The notes under the pieces were generated by a model. It made no database searches, was not told where the DNA came from, and was given only the letters and a program-made list of their open reading frames with translations. Positions 8,789-19,400 of a stretch of 64,000 bases of DNA are shown here, piece after piece; within the stretch, counting starts at the first letter, position 1; each line of letters starts with the position of its first letter. The stretch covers positions 6,594,501 to 6,658,500 of the forward strand of contig NZ_CP093280.1 of NCBI RefSeq assembly GCF_026651855.1. Reading direction: 5' to 3'. Source of the stretch: Pseudomonas silvicola. GTDB lineage: Bacteria > Pseudomonadota > Gammaproteobacteria > Pseudomonadales > Pseudomonadaceae. Position numbers and translations under genes: made by a program.

Positions 8789-9538
8789 TCAGATTACCTT
8801 CGCTTCGTTTTTCAGTTTCTCGACCAGTTCTGCGACCGACTTGACCTTGATGCCAGCGCTGCGTGCAGCCGGGGCTTCAACCTTGATGGTCTTGTTGGTG
8901 GAAGCAACGGAAACACCCAGGGCGTCCGGGGTCACGGTTTCCAGCGGCTTCTTCTTGGCCTTCATGATGTTGGGCAGCGAAGCGTAGCGAGGCTCGTTCA
9001 GGCGCAGGTCGGTGGTGACGATGGCAGGCAGGTTCAGCGCAACGGTCTGCAGGCCGCCATCGATTTCACGGGTGACATTGACCTTGTCGCCAGCAACCTC
9101 GACCTTGGAGGCGAAGGTGCCCTGGCCGAAACCGGTCAGCGCGGCCAGCATCTGGCCGGTCTGGTTGTTGTCGCTGTCGATGGCCTGTTTGCCCAGGATC
9201 ACCAGCTGTGGCTGTTCCTTGTCGACAACGGCCTTGAGCAGCTTGGCCACGGCCAGGGAGTTCAATTCTTCGGCGGCTTCCACCAGAATGGCGCGGTCGG
9301 CGCCCAGTGCCAGCGCGGTGCGCAGCTGTTCCTGGGCAGTGCTCGGACCGATGGTGACCACGACGATTTCAGTGGCAACGCCCTTTTCCTTCAGACGCAC
9401 GGCCTCTTCCACGGCGATTTCGCAGAAAGGGTTCATGGACATCTTGACGTTGGCGAGATCGACGCCGGAGTTGTCCGCTTTGACACGGACCTTGACGTTA
9501 TAGTCGACCACTCGTTTGACAGCTACAAGAACCTTCAT
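8789..9538 (-). CDS. etfB: electron transfer flavoprotein beta subunit
   Basis: A 249-residue ETF beta chain starting [20 protein letters not shown], with the AMP-binding region and the recognition-loop segment ([20 protein letters not shown] then NIMKAKKKP) where the family contacts partner dehydrogenases. The start at 9538 has GAGGA 5-6 bases upstream. It is the first gene of etfBA and abuts etfA without spacing. Confidence 0.97.
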   Translation of the reverse strand: MKVLVAVKRVVDYNVKVRVKADNSGVDLANVKMSMNPFCEIAVEEAVRLKEKGVATEIVVVTIGPSTAQEQLRTALALGADRAILVEAAEELNSLAVAKLLKAVVDKEQPQLVILGKQAIDSDNNQTGQMLAALTGFGQGTFASKVEVAGDKVNVTREIDGGLQTVALNLPAIVTTDLRLNEPRYASLPNIMKAKKKPLETVTPDALGVSVASTNKTIKVEAPAARSAGIKVKSVAELVEKLKNEAKVI

Positions 9539-9908
9539 GGATTCCTCGTTACTCTCCGGTGAAAAGAATGTCGCCTGGGCGGGCCAGGCGATGCTCAGTG
9601 GGCACAAGGGCACCTTTGAAAACGACGGCGAGCCGGCTGCATTTAACTTTGACCCCATTTTTCAACGACTTGCGGCAAAACCGGGCAGTCATCGGCGGTG
9701 GTGACGTGTAAACTCCACTACAACTGGGGCCTGGGCATGCCTGCACGGGCTCCGGCCTGGCTTTCAGAGATGCTCTTGGTGCCGCGCACACGCTGCGGCA
9801 CGTGCGGAACCGCCCGTATCTTGACCGCTACGCCCTGACCGGTCAACAACCGGAACTCGTCGGTCATGCGCCCGCCGCCCCAGCGATTTTACTGGCCTGG
9901 GGCAAATT

Positions 9909-9922
9909 CAAACAAACGTTTG
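9909..9922. promoter_or_regulatory. candidate PsrA operator
   Basis: CAAAC, four bases, then GTTTG: an exact match to the published Pseudomonas PsrA pattern (G/C)AAAC(N2-4)GTTTG(G/C). It sits 2 bases before the -35 box of the ETF-QO promoter, where bound repressor would block RNA polymerase. PsrA is a TetR-family fatty-acid-responsive regulator, which fits an electron carrier for beta-oxidation. PsrA itself is not encoded in the window. Confidence 0.7.
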
Positions 9923-9924
9923 TA

Positions 9925-9953
9925 TTGGACCCGGCCGGTGGTGTAGATATAAT
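9925..9953 (+). promoter_or_regulatory. sigma70-type promoter of ETF-QO gene
   Basis: TTGGAC at 9925-9930, a 17-base spacer, and a consensus TATAAT at 9948-9953. The predicted leader is about 110 bases. Confidence 0.7.
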
Positions 9954-10069
9954 GCGCGGCCAAAGAGATTGCCGTGTAGTGCGTCCGTGACCGCGCTACA
10001 CCGCACCGGACGCCGACAAGGGCAACGCCCCATCAGAAGAAACCGTGAGCCTTGAGTAGGAGAGAACCT

Positions 10070-11734
10070 GTGGAACGCGAATACATGGAATTCGACGTGG
10101 TCATTGTCGGCGCTGGCCCGGCTGGCCTGTCCGCCGCCTGCCGCCTGAAGCAGAAAGCTGCTGAAGCCGGCCAGGAAATCAGCGTCTGCGTGGTGGAAAA
10201 AGGCTCCGAAGTGGGCGCCCACATTCTCTCCGGCGCGGTGTTCGAGCCTCGTGCGCTGAATGAACTGTTCCCTGACTGGAAGGAACTCGGCGCACCGCTG
10301 AACACCCCGGTCAAGCGTGACGACATCTATGTGCTGAAAAACGCCGAGGCCGCCAGCAAGGTACCCGGTGCGTTCGTGCCCAAGACCATGCACAACGAAG
10401 GCAACTACATCATCTCCCTGGGCAACCTGTGCCGCTGGCTGGCGCAGCAGGCCGAGAACCTGGGGGTTGAAATCTACCCGGGTTTCGCCGCCCAGGAAGC
10501 GCTGATCGACGAAGAAGGCGCGGTGCGTGGCATCGTCACCGGCGACATGGGCGTGGACCGCGAAGGCCACCCGAAAGACGGCATGTACACCCCGGGCATG
10601 GAACTGCGCGGCAAGTACACCCTGTTCGCCGAAGGCTGCCGTGGCCACATCGGCAAGCAACTGATCAAGCGCTTCAACCTGGACAGCGACGCCGACGCCC
10701 AGCACTACGGCATCGGCCTGAAAGAGATCTGGGAAGTCGACCCTGCCAAGCACGAGCAAGGCCTGGTGGTGCATACCGCGGGTTGGCCGATGGACATCAT
10801 GGGCACCGAAAACACCGGTGGCTCGTTCCTCTACCACCTGGAAAACAATCAGGTGGTGGTCGGCCTGATCGTCGACCTGTCCTACAGCAACCCGTACCTG
10901 TCGCCGTTCGATGAATTTCAGCGGCTCAAGCACCACTCGGTCATCAGCCAGTACCTGGAAGGCGGCAAGCGCATCAGCTACGGCGCCCGCGCCATCTGCA
11001 AAGGTGGCCTGAACTCGTTGCCAAAAATGGTGTTCAATGGCGGCGCGCTGATCGGCTGCGACCTGGGTACCCTGAACTTCGCCAAGATCAAGGGCAGTCA
11101 CACGGCCATGAAGTCCGGCATGCTGGCCGCTGACGCCGTGGCCGACAAGCTGTTCGCAGGTGCCGAGGGCGGTGACCTTCTGACCGGCTATGTGGACTCG
11201 TTCAAGGCCAGCTGGCTGTACGAGGAGTTGTTCGCCAGCCGCAACTTCGGCCCCGCCATCCACAAATGGGGCGCGGTGCTGGGCGGTGCGTTCAACTACA
11301 TCGACCAGAACATCTTCAGCGGCAAGCTGCCCTTCACGTTGCACGACACCAAGCCGGACTACGCCTGCCTGAAACTGGCCAAGGACTCGACGAAGATCGA
11401 CTACCCCAAGCCGGACGGCAAGCTGAGCTTCGACAAGTTGAGCTCGGTGTTCCTTTCCAGCACCAACCATGAAGAAGAACAGCCGTGCCACCTGAAGCTC
11501 ACTGACCCGAGCATCCCGATCGGCACCAACCTGCCGCTCTACGATGAACCGGCGCAGCGCTACTGCCCGGCGGGCGTGTACGAGGTGATCACCAAGGAGG
11601 ACGGCGAGAAGCGCTTCCAGATCAACGCCCAGAACTGCGTGCACTGCAAGACCTGCGACATCAAGGACCCTTCGCAGAATATCACCTGGGTGGCGCCGGA
11701 AGGTTCGGGCGGGCCGACTTACCCGAACATGTAA
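10070..11734 (+). CDS. electron transfer flavoprotein-ubiquinone oxidoreductase
   Basis: A 554-residue enzyme moving electrons from reduced ETF to ubiquinone at the inner membrane. The N-terminal FAD fold is FDVVIVGAGPAGLSAACRLK and the mid-section is typical (GALIGCDLGTLNFAKIKGSHTA). The C-terminus holds the single [4Fe-4S] site with Cys residues in RYCPAGVYEV and QNCVHCKTCDIKDP. The start is read as GTG at 10070 (VEREYMEFD) because AGGAG lies 7 bases upstream; the ATG at 10085 is an alternative. It is often labelled etfD or etfQO. Confidence 0.95.
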   Translation: MEREYMEFDVVIVGAGPAGLSAACRLKQKAAEAGQEISVCVVEKGSEVGAHILSGAVFEPRALNELFPDWKELGAPLNTPVKRDDIYVLKNAEAASKVPGAFVPKTMHNEGNYIISLGNLCRWLAQQAENLGVEIYPGFAAQEALIDEEGAVRGIVTGDMGVDREGHPKDGMYTPGMELRGKYTLFAEGCRGHIGKQLIKRFNLDSDADAQHYGIGLKEIWEVDPAKHEQGLVVHTAGWPMDIMGTENTGGSFLYHLENNQVVVGLIVDLSYSNPYLSPFDEFQRLKHHSVISQYLEGGKRISYGARAICKGGLNSLPKMVFNGGALIGCDLGTLNFAKIKGSHTAMKSGMLAADAVADKLFAGAEGGDLLTGYVDSFKASWLYEELFASRNFGPAIHKWGAVLGGAFNYIDQNIFSGKLPFTLHDTKPDYACLKLAKDSTKIDYPKPDGKLSFDKLSSVFLSSTNHEEEQPCHLKLTDPSIPIGTNLPLYDEPAQRYCPAGVYEVITKEDGEKRFQINAQNCVHCKTCDIKDPSQNITWVAPEGSGGPTYPNM

Positions 11735-11967
11735 GGCTCCACCACAATGGGAGTGGCCGCCTGGCCATTCCCACGCACCTCACGACCCCGCGCAAAATAT
11801 GGCTCAAAGCCATCATCGGTATCAGGTCACTCACACTGCTGTAAGGCATCCGATACCCGAAAACACTGGAGAACTCGGCCATCGTGCCGATAGAGAAGCA
11901 TCAGGCCAGTGAACTCCGTTCGCCACGCCCTTTCACTCTCCATCGTCAGTTTCGCGGAACCTTCGCC

Positions 11968-12192
11968 ATGCACATCGAGCGCCTCGGCACCATTCAACAC
12001 GACCTCGAACACACCGCCGCTCATCTGGAAGCCTTGTCGAGGATGCTGGAAGGCCACGCCCTGTTCCTGCGCCGCTCCACCTACTCGGACAACACCGCCG
12101 ACATCGCCTTCCTGGAAAACCACATCACCGGCCTGGCCGCTTCGGTCACCGACTTGCGTGGCGTGGCGCAGAACATCGCCAAGGTCGCCTGA
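11968..12192 (+). CDS. small helical protein of unknown function
   Basis: A 74-residue ORF starting MHIERLGTIQHDLEHTAAHL. It is predicted all-helical with heptad-like Leu/Ala/His spacing (LEALSRMLEGHALFLRR and LENHITGLAASVTDLRG). GGAA lies 9 bases before the ATG. It is convergent with the LysR gene, with 9 bases between the stops. I recognise no family; it could be a conserved Pseudomonas hypothetical. Confidence 0.5.
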   Translation: MHIERLGTIQHDLEHTAAHLEALSRMLEGHALFLRRSTYSDNTADIAFLENHITGLAASVTDLRGVAQNIAKVA

Positions 12193-12201
12193 ACCCGCGC
12201 C

Positions 12202-13086
12202 CTACTCCACCCCCTGTTCCCACAGCACATCCAAAACGTGGGCGGTCGCCCGCGCTGCGTCCCCGGCCCTGTGCACGATGCCCAACTGTCGCCACAGCGG
12301 CGGTGCCAGCGCATGCATGCTGATACGCCCATCCGGCAGGGGCGTCGACGCCTCGTGGGGTAGCAGCGTCGCGCCGTAGCCGGCCGCCACCAGGCTCTTG
12401 ATGGCATCGTTGTAGTTGAGCTGAATACGCGGCGTCGGCTGCTGGCCGTCACTGGCGAACCATTCGGCGGTCAGGCGCGACAGCCGCGTACTGCTGTCAT
12501 TCAAGATCAGCGGCTGGTCCGCCAGCCATGCCGGGGTGACTACCGCCGGTGGCTCCCAGCGCGCCGGCAGGAAGGCCATCACCGGATCGCGGCGCCAGGG
12601 GTGGATAGCCAACCCCTTGACCGGCAACTGAGGCAACGCGATCAGGCCGATGTCCAGCGTACCCGCCGCCAGTTGCAGCAGTGTTTCCTGCGAGGTCAGC
12701 ACGGCCACCTGCACATCGATGCCGGGGTGCCGCTGGCCGAGCCTTTCCAGGGTCTGCGGCAACAACTGGGCGATGACCCCTGTCGATGCCCCCACCCGCA
12801 CCCGCCCGGCCAGCCCTTGCACCTGGCGCTGCACGTCATCGAGCGCCTGCTGGGCGTCCACCAGCAGGCGCCGCGCACGCTCGACCAGCGTTTCGCCAAC
12901 GGCCGTGGGCGTGATCCGGCCCCGGACACGGGACAGCAACGCGCCGCCCACGCGCGCCTCAAGGTCAGCGATGTGCAGGCTCACGGTGGGCGGGGCAAGG
13001 TTCAACGCCCGTGCGGCTTCGGCGAACGAACCCAGGTCGGCGATGGCCACCAGGGTGCGCAGGCGGTCCAGGCTGATTTCACGCAT
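12202..13086 (-). CDS. LysR-type transcriptional regulator
   Basis: A 294-residue LysR protein. The N-terminal helix-turn-helix ([36 protein letters not shown]) is followed by the periplasmic-binding-like effector domain from about residue 90. It is divergent from the argC-like gene with about 107 bases between starts, the usual LysR arrangement for controlling the divergent neighbour, so a role with argC is plausible but not shown. Frame and length are normal. Confidence 0.92.
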   Translation of the reverse strand: MREISLDRLRTLVAIADLGSFAEAARALNLAPPTVSLHIADLEARVGGALLSRVRGRITPTAVGETLVERARRLLVDAQQALDDVQRQVQGLAGRVRVGASTGVIAQLLPQTLERLGQRHPGIDVQVAVLTSQETLLQLAAGTLDIGLIALPQLPVKGLAIHPWRRDPVMAFLPARWEPPAVVTPAWLADQPLILNDSSTRLSRLTAEWFASDGQQPTPRIQLNYNDAIKSLVAAGYGATLLPHEASTPLPDGRISMHALAPPLWRQLGIVHRAGDAARATAHVLDVLWEQGVE

Positions 13087-13193
13087 TGATGAATACCTTC
13101 AGGAAAACTGAACGAGGCCTTTGCCAAATTCAACTTTCCCTATGCTACGCCGTCCGTGAAGATAGCCGCATCCACTTTCGCGAGCCCCTGCAC

Positions 13194-14120
13194 ATGAGCA
13201 CTCCACTGGTTTTCATCGACGGCGACCAAGGCACCACCGGCCTGCAGATCCACCAGCGCCTGCGGCACCGCGCCGACCTGCAACTGCTGCGCCTGGACCC
13301 GCGCTACCGCAAGGACCCGCAGCACCGCGCCGAAGCGATCAATGCGTGCGACATCGCCATTCTGTGCCTGCCTGACGACGCCGCGCGGGAAGCGGTGGCC
13401 AGCATCCGCAACCCGAATGTACGGGTGGTCGATGCCAGCTCGGCGCACCGCACTCACGCGGACTGGACCTACGGCTTCGCGGAAATGGATACGCGACAGG
13501 CTCAACGCATTGCCACGGCCACGCGCGTCAGCAACCCCGGCTGCTACCCTACCGGCGCCATCGGCCTGCTGCGGCCGTTGCTGCAGGCAGGGCTGGTGCC
13601 AGCGGACTATCCCGTCAGCGTCAACGCAGTCTCGGGCTATTCAGGCAAAGGCCGCGCCGGGGTTGATCAGTACGAAGGCGAAAACGCCGCGCAGGCGCCC
13701 GCGTTTCAGGTCTACGGCCTGGGGCTGACCCACAAGCATGTGCCGGAGATCGCCCAGCACAGCGGGCTGGCCCACCGCCCGTTGTTCGTGCCCGCCTATG
13801 GCGCCTTCCGCCAAGGCATCGTGCTGACCATCCCGTTGCAACTGCACCTGCTGGGCAGCGATGCGAGCGGCGAGCGTCTGCACGCCTGCCTGGCCGACCA
13901 CTATGCCGGCCAGCGTCACGTACAGGTGATGCCGATGGCGCAGAGCAAAGCGCTGACGCTGCTGGACCCGCAGGTGATGAACGACACCGACGATCTGCGC
14001 CTGATGGTGTTCGAGCATGGGCAGCAGGTGCTGCTGGCGGCGGTGTTCGACAACCTGGGCAAGGGTGCGGCGGGGGCGGCGGTGCAGAACCTCAACCTGA
14101 TGATCGCTCAGCGCCCGTAA
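13194..14120 (+). CDS. argC: N-acetyl-gamma-glutamyl-phosphate reductase, type 2
   Basis: A 308-residue enzyme for the NADPH-dependent third step of arginine synthesis. The nucleotide-binding N-terminus is [13 protein letters not shown] and the catalytic Cys lies in [35 protein letters not shown] and the active-site His region [10 protein letters not shown] complete the core. The short length and GDQGTTG start mark the type 2 subfamily. The ATG at 13194 is chosen because similarity begins there. Pseudomonads usually carry a separate type 1 argC, so this may be a second copy. Confidence 0.9.
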   Translation: MSTPLVFIDGDQGTTGLQIHQRLRHRADLQLLRLDPRYRKDPQHRAEAINACDIAILCLPDDAAREAVASIRNPNVRVVDASSAHRTHADWTYGFAEMDTRQAQRIATATRVSNPGCYPTGAIGLLRPLLQAGLVPADYPVSVNAVSGYSGKGRAGVDQYEGENAAQAPAFQVYGLGLTHKHVPEIAQHSGLAHRPLFVPAYGAFRQGIVLTIPLQLHLLGSDASGERLHACLADHYAGQRHVQVMPMAQSKALTLLDPQVMNDTDDLRLMVFEHGQQVLLAAVFDNLGKGAAGAAVQNLNLMIAQRP

Positions 14121-14132
14121 CGGCTCCACCAG

Positions 14133-14151
14133 GCGGCGTGAGGGACGCCGC
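14133..14151 (+). terminator. hairpin after argC
   Basis: GCGGCG/CGCCGC stem with a 7-base loop, followed by CTTT only. A weak terminator at most, but it is the only structure between argC and the defence operon. Confidence 0.4.
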
Positions 14152-14275
14152 TTTACACCTATCGGAATTTTCTCCCTACCCTTTAATCGTTCTCCTACAT
14201 CGTTAGCCCAAAGGCCGGTCCATAGTTACGGTTGTGGCGCACTTTTTGCCCCGACAATCACGATAGGGAACGACC

Positions 14276-15730
14276 ATGTCCGTGCACGAGCAGCAAGCCC
14301 GGTATCGACGACTGTTTTCCGAGCACGCCGCTTGGCGACTGCTGCACGCGGACAACGCGCCCATCGTCCTGGCGTTCATCAATGATCTGTTTCACGAAGA
14401 AAGGGAAGTGCCGTTCGGCAAGGCTCGAGTGGCGCTGGAAACAGAGCTGCCCATGTGGCAGGAGCTGTATGGCCTGCAGGACAACGCCGGGGTACATTTG
14501 CGCAACTGGATTCATGCCGGATGGCTGCGCGAACACGATGATCAACTGACCCGTACTGACGCCTTCGAATTGGCCATGCGCTTCGCGCAAAGTCTCGAAC
14601 ACCGCGACAGCAGCGCCACCGCATCGCACTTGCGTATCGTGCAGGATGCCGTGCGCGACCTGGCCACGGCGCTGAGCCCTGACCCCAAAGAGCGCATCGC
14701 CCTGCTGGAAGCACGCCGCCACGATCTGGACCTTCAAATAGAACAACTGCGTCGGGGCGAGCTGACGCAACTCAACGACGTGGAGCAACGCGAGCGCATT
14801 CGTGGCCTGTACCATCTGGCCGCCGTGCTGACCGGTGATTTCCGGCGCCTCGAGGACGAGATCCGCCAACTCGACCAAACCCTGCGCGTGCGCATGATCG
14901 AATCCGATTCAGGCCGCGGCGAAGTTGTGGAGGCATTGCTCAAGCACGAAGATCAACTGTTGCAGACGGATGCGGGACGGGCGTTCGATGGCTTCTATCG
15001 GCTGTTGTGCGACCAGAATCGTATCGTCGAATTTCGCGAGCAGATCCGCTCGATTCTGGCGCGCCCCGCGGCTCACCACCTGGACCGAGACGAAGCCCGC
15101 TACCTCGGCCATCTGGTCCGGGAACTGAGCAAGGAAAGCGAGCGGATATTTCTGGTGCGCCGCCGAACCGAGGAAAGCCTGCGGGCCTTCGTTGAAAGTG
15201 GCGCGCAGCAGGAGCGCCGCGCCGTGGAACGCACTTTGCGCCAGCTTGAGCGGCTGGCGGTGGGGCTCAAAGAACTGGACGTCAATTTCCGCCAGCCTGT
15301 CGCCCTCCATATTCCCACCGGCAGTTTCAAAGTGCGCTCCCCCTCCAGCCTCCACCTCCGCTTGCCGGAGGAGCGCTTGGACACCCGCAATGTGGCCGCC
15401 ACCACCAACGCTACCGCAGCAAGCCAGAGCATGCTTGAGCATCTCGACAGCGTGAAAGTGCTGGAACTGGCGGAGGCGCTACGGACCCTGCTTGCCTTGC
15501 ACGGCCCCCTGTCGGTCGCCCAGGTGGCTGCGCACCGCCCGCTTACCCGCGGCCTGGAGGAATTGGTTGCCTATGTACGAATCGCCAAGGCCACCAAGGC
15601 CGTGGAGCTTGATACCTGCGAAAGTGTGGGTGTCACGGACCGGACAGGCCACCAGATCAACGTACGAGTGCCTTACTTATTGATGGCTGCCGACAACTTT
15701 CCCGACAAGCCGGAGGACCTGGGTTTATGA
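14276..15730 (+). CDS. jetA: Wadjet system subunit JetA (DUF3375, kleisin-like)
   Basis: A 484-residue protein of the DUF3375 family, first gene of a four-gene Wadjet cluster in canonical order. The N-terminal winged-helix-like region (residues 1-110, with FGKARVALETELPMWQELYG) is followed by long helical and coiled-coil segments and a C-terminal wing with LPEERLDTR. In known systems JetA is the kleisin that links the SMC-like JetC heads and recruits JetB. AGGGAA lies 6 bases before the ATG. The TGA overlaps the jetB ATG by 4 bases. Confidence 0.92.
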   Translation: MSVHEQQARYRRLFSEHAAWRLLHADNAPIVLAFINDLFHEEREVPFGKARVALETELPMWQELYGLQDNAGVHLRNWIHAGWLREHDDQLTRTDAFELAMRFAQSLEHRDSSATASHLRIVQDAVRDLATALSPDPKERIALLEARRHDLDLQIEQLRRGELTQLNDVEQRERIRGLYHLAAVLTGDFRRLEDEIRQLDQTLRVRMIESDSGRGEVVEALLKHEDQLLQTDAGRAFDGFYRLLCDQNRIVEFREQIRSILARPAAHHLDRDEARYLGHLVRELSKESERIFLVRRRTEESLRAFVESGAQQERRAVERTLRQLERLAVGLKELDVNFRQPVALHIPTGSFKVRSPSSLHLRLPEERLDTRNVAATTNATAASQSMLEHLDSVKVLELAEALRTLLALHGPLSVAQVAAHRPLTRGLEELVAYVRIAKATKAVELDTCESVGVTDRTGHQINVRVPYLLMAADNFPDKPEDLGL

Positions 15731-16470
15731 GCCAACAAGAAAAAACCCCGCAAGGCTCGTCATTGTTTGACCGCTTCAGACCCGCCGTGGTGGAGGATCG
15801 AACAACCCCGGAAGCGGAGGACGAGAGCGCCCCCGCACAGGAGGGACAGAGCCCGGCCGACGGGGAGATGCCATTGGATGCTCGCCGGGCCATGGTTCTG
15901 CTGTTGCGCCAGGGTGTGATCATGGCCAGCCAGAAACGCCTGGCCTTTGACGCACTGTGCCTGCATGAGCCTGCCATAACCCGGCATCTGGCGAGCATGT
16001 TCCTGCACCTCATCCTGGATCGCCGGGCGGGCATCGCCATCCTCCTGCAGCAAGACGACGATACCGACGACACGGACACTGATGAGCAGTATTCGATGGT
16101 GAACAAACGAACCCTGACGCTATACGACACCGTGCTGCTGCTAGTGCTGCGCAAGTACTACCAGGAGCGTGAAACCGCCGGCGAGCAACGCATCATCATA
16201 GCCACCGAGCAGATCGAGGCCTTGATGACACCCTTTCTACCCTTGACCCAAAGCACGCGCGGCGAACGCCGCACGTTGAGCGGGGCGACCAGATTTCTAC
16301 TCGACAAACGCCTGATCAGCAATGTGCGCGGTGACTTCGACCGATTCGAAGTGACACCGGTTATTCGCTACGTGGTGAATGCCGACTTCCTGGACCGTCT
16401 GCTGGCGGAATACCAGCGCCTGACGGGTCCCGATGATGCAGCACCTCCCAAGGAGAATAACGATGAATGA
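15727..16470 (+). CDS. jetB: Wadjet system subunit JetB (DUF4194, KITE-like)
   Basis: A 247-residue DUF4194 protein. The first 50 residues are acidic and disordered; tandem winged-helix (KITE/MksE-like) domains follow, including LYDTVLLLVLRKYYQERE and TRFLLDKRLISNVRGDFDRFEVTPVIRYVV. JetB binds the JetA kleisin in known complexes. It is translationally coupled at both ends: ATGA overlap with jetA and an 8-base overlap with jetC. Confidence 0.92.
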   Translation: MSQQEKTPQGSSLFDRFRPAVVEDRTTPEAEDESAPAQEGQSPADGEMPLDARRAMVLLLRQGVIMASQKRLAFDALCLHEPAITRHLASMFLHLILDRRAGIAILLQQDDDTDDTDTDEQYSMVNKRTLTLYDTVLLLVLRKYYQERETAGEQRIIIATEQIEALMTPFLPLTQSTRGERRTLSGATRFLLDKRLISNVRGDFDRFEVTPVIRYVVNADFLDRLLAEYQRLTGPDDAAPPKENNDE

Positions 16471-19400
16471 GCAGGAAGCTGTGCAGCCCGGTGATTTGTT
16501 TGGAACCGGACAGATCCGCCTGGCTGAGCTATCGGTCTACAACTGGGGCTCGTTCCATGGGTTGCACACCGCGCTGATCAACGCTCACGGGACCTTGATC
16601 ACCGGAGACAACGGTGCCGGGAAATCCACTTTGATTGACGGCCTGATGGCTTTGCTGCTGCCCCCCAGCAAAGCCTCATTCAATATCGCCGCCGCGCAGG
16701 GCGATCGCACCGACCGCACGCTCATGTCATACATTCGCGGCAACTACGGCAAGCTGCACGACGGCAACGAGACCGCTTCGCTGCTCAAGCGTCCAGGCGC
16801 AACCGCAAGTGCGCTGCGGGCTTGCTACAAGGGTGATGACGGCTGCGAGATAGTCCTGGCCACGCTGTTCTGGACCACCCAGGCGACGAACGCGGCAGAC
16901 AACCTGAAACGCCTGTTCATCATCGGCAAGCGTAATGTCACGCTCGAAGAAATACTGCATCAATTTGGCGAGGGCGATGTTCGGACACTCAAGCAACATG
17001 TGGGCGAAGCGCAAGGGCTTGAGTGGTTCGCGACGTTTACCGAATACCAGGAAGCCTTCACACGATTGCTGCGCATGGAAAACCGCAACGCCCCTGCCCT
17101 GCTTTCGCGGGCGCTGGGGCTAAAGAAAATTGATGATCTGACCGGGCTGATCCGTGATCTGGTACTGGAGCCCAGCAGTGTCAGGGAGCATGCGAGCCTG
17201 GCGGTGCGGGAGTTTGATGACCTGGTGGGCATCCACCATGAACTGAGCGAGGCCCGCAGGCAGCGCGATGCCCTCGCGCGCCTGCCGCAGATCAGCAACG
17301 CCTTGGTCGAGGCCAGGCTGCACTTGATCGCCTTGACCAGGGAGTCGGTGGCGCTGCCCATCTATTTCGCAGAGCAATGTCATCGTTTGTGGAGTATTCG
17401 CCTTGCTGACCTGGAGGCTAAACTGGCACTGCTGACCGCGCATCAAGGCGCGCTGGACAGCCGGTTACTGGAAGCCAACGAGCGCGTGGAGATGCTTTAT
17501 CACGCCTACCAATCCCAAGGTGGTGAGCGGCTTGAAGGGCTGAGGCGGGACGTGCAGCAAGCCCGACAGCGCTTTGGCGACACCCAGCGCAACGCCGTTC
17601 ATTATCAGGAAACCTTGCGCGCGCTGGGCCAGGCTGATGCCTTGGGCGAAGACGCCTTCCAACAACATCGGGCCAAGGCGCAAGCCTTCGTCAGCGACTA
17701 CCCGGCGCAACGCGAAGCGAGCCAAAATACCTTTGCAGACGCGGCCAGCCAGGTGGCGACGGCGCGCGAACAGGCCAGGTTGCTTGCCACACACATCGCC
17801 GAACTCAAGGCACGCCCCAACTCCAACATTGACCCTGTGTACCAGATGCTTCGCGACGATTTGGCCGGCAGCTTGCAGCTGGAGGCCACCCGCCTGCCCT
17901 TCGTGGGCGAGTTGCTGGACGTGCGCGCGGAACACGCTCCCTGGCGCGGCGCCATCGAGCGGGCTCTGGGCGGCCTGCGCACGACCCTGTTGGTGGACGT
18001 CGAGCATTTTCGACTCGTGACCCGTTGGCTTAATAGCCGGCATACCGGGCTGCATGTCCGCGTTCAGGTGGTGGGCCAGGCGGGGACAGCCGCGCCGTTC
18101 AAGCCCGATGGCTACCTGCGCAAGTTGGAATGGAGCGCCCACCCCTATCGGGACTGGCTGAAACACCACCTGGCACGCTTCGACCTGCACTGCCTGGATA
18201 ACACGCAACAGCTGGATGACACCCCTTTCTCCATGACCATCCAGGGCCTGGTCCACCTGGACAAGGGAAGGTTCGAGAAGAAAGACCAGCAGGCCATCGA
18301 CAATCCCCGGAATTGGTGTCTGGGCTTCAACAACCGCGCGCGCCTGCAGGCACTAGAAGCAGATGAAGCAGAACTGCAGGCCCAACTGCGAACGCTGAAT
18401 CAACAGGTTGCCGGCGCACGTGCCGCCATGGATGCCCTGGCTGAAACCAATGCCCGCTGGGAGACGATCGCCGCCACCCCATGGGCCTCCGTTGACGTAT
18501 GGTCCATCCAGCAGCGCATGGAAACGCTGGCCGCCGATCTGCAAGTACTGGAGGACCCGCAGAGCGACCTCGGGCAAGCCAAGGCGCGGTGGCAGGCGTC
18601 GAAGGACGAACGAGACGCCCTTCACGCCGAGAAAACGTCGACTGGCAACGAAATAGGCGGCCTCAGGAGCCAGTGCAGCGACGCAGGACGCCAACTTCTG
18701 AACCTGTCGAGTATCGTCCAGGCGGGTATCACCGATGATGTCCGTGACGTCCTCACCCAACGCATCGGCTCGCTGCCGATGGCGTCCCTGGATGACGCCG
18801 CTCGCCTTGAGCGAGAGCAGCGCATAGCCCTCGACAAGGCCAAGGAAAAGACCGCAGCCAGCGAACTGACCGCGTCGAATGAAGCGAGCTGCATCGTCGC
18901 CACCTTCAAGAGCCAATGGCCACTCGTCTCCAACGATTGGGTCAGCGGTACCGAAGGCCTGGGAGAGTACCTGGAGTACCTCAGCCACCTCGAAAACGAA
19001 GGCCTGCCCGAGCTGGTCGAACGCTTTCAGGAACGCCTCAATCGCAACGCCACACAGTCGCTGGCGCAGATACGACAAGCCATCGACGCTGAACGTGAAG
19101 ACATTCGCGACCGGATCGACACGATCAACAACGTGCTCGAACGTACCGAGTTCAGGCAGGGCAGCCACCTGCGCCTGGGAAGCAGAAGCGAAATTTTCGA
19201 TCATGTGAAGTTGTTCAATCAGCAACTCAGCAGCGTCCTGGCACGCGCTGGCAGTGATGACCACGACGCCCGCTTCCGGCAACTGCAAGAATTGATCGTG
19301 ACGTTGCAGAAAGCGACCCAGCCCGCCACGTCGGGCACCATGGAGAGCCTGCGGTTGCTCGACTCCCGCTACCAGCTGTCGTTCTTTGCCGAAGAGATCG

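Larger units (their letters stand above)
9539..10069. other. etfB / ETF-QO divergent control region
   Basis: A 531-base non-coding region. The right half carries a PsrA-type operator and a near-consensus promoter for ETF-QO (listed separately). A hairpin GTGCCGC/GCGGCAC lies near 9780-9802. No clear promoter for etfB could be fixed, and none of the open frames in the region looks coding. Confidence 0.6.

Noticed and set aside
7718..9562. 614-codon open frame antisense to etfBA
   Set aside because: Shadow of two well-identified genes with biased composition.
9908..11644. 578-codon open frame antisense to the ETF-QO gene
   Set aside because: Same shadow effect; no family features, no ribosome site, and ETF-QO is certain.
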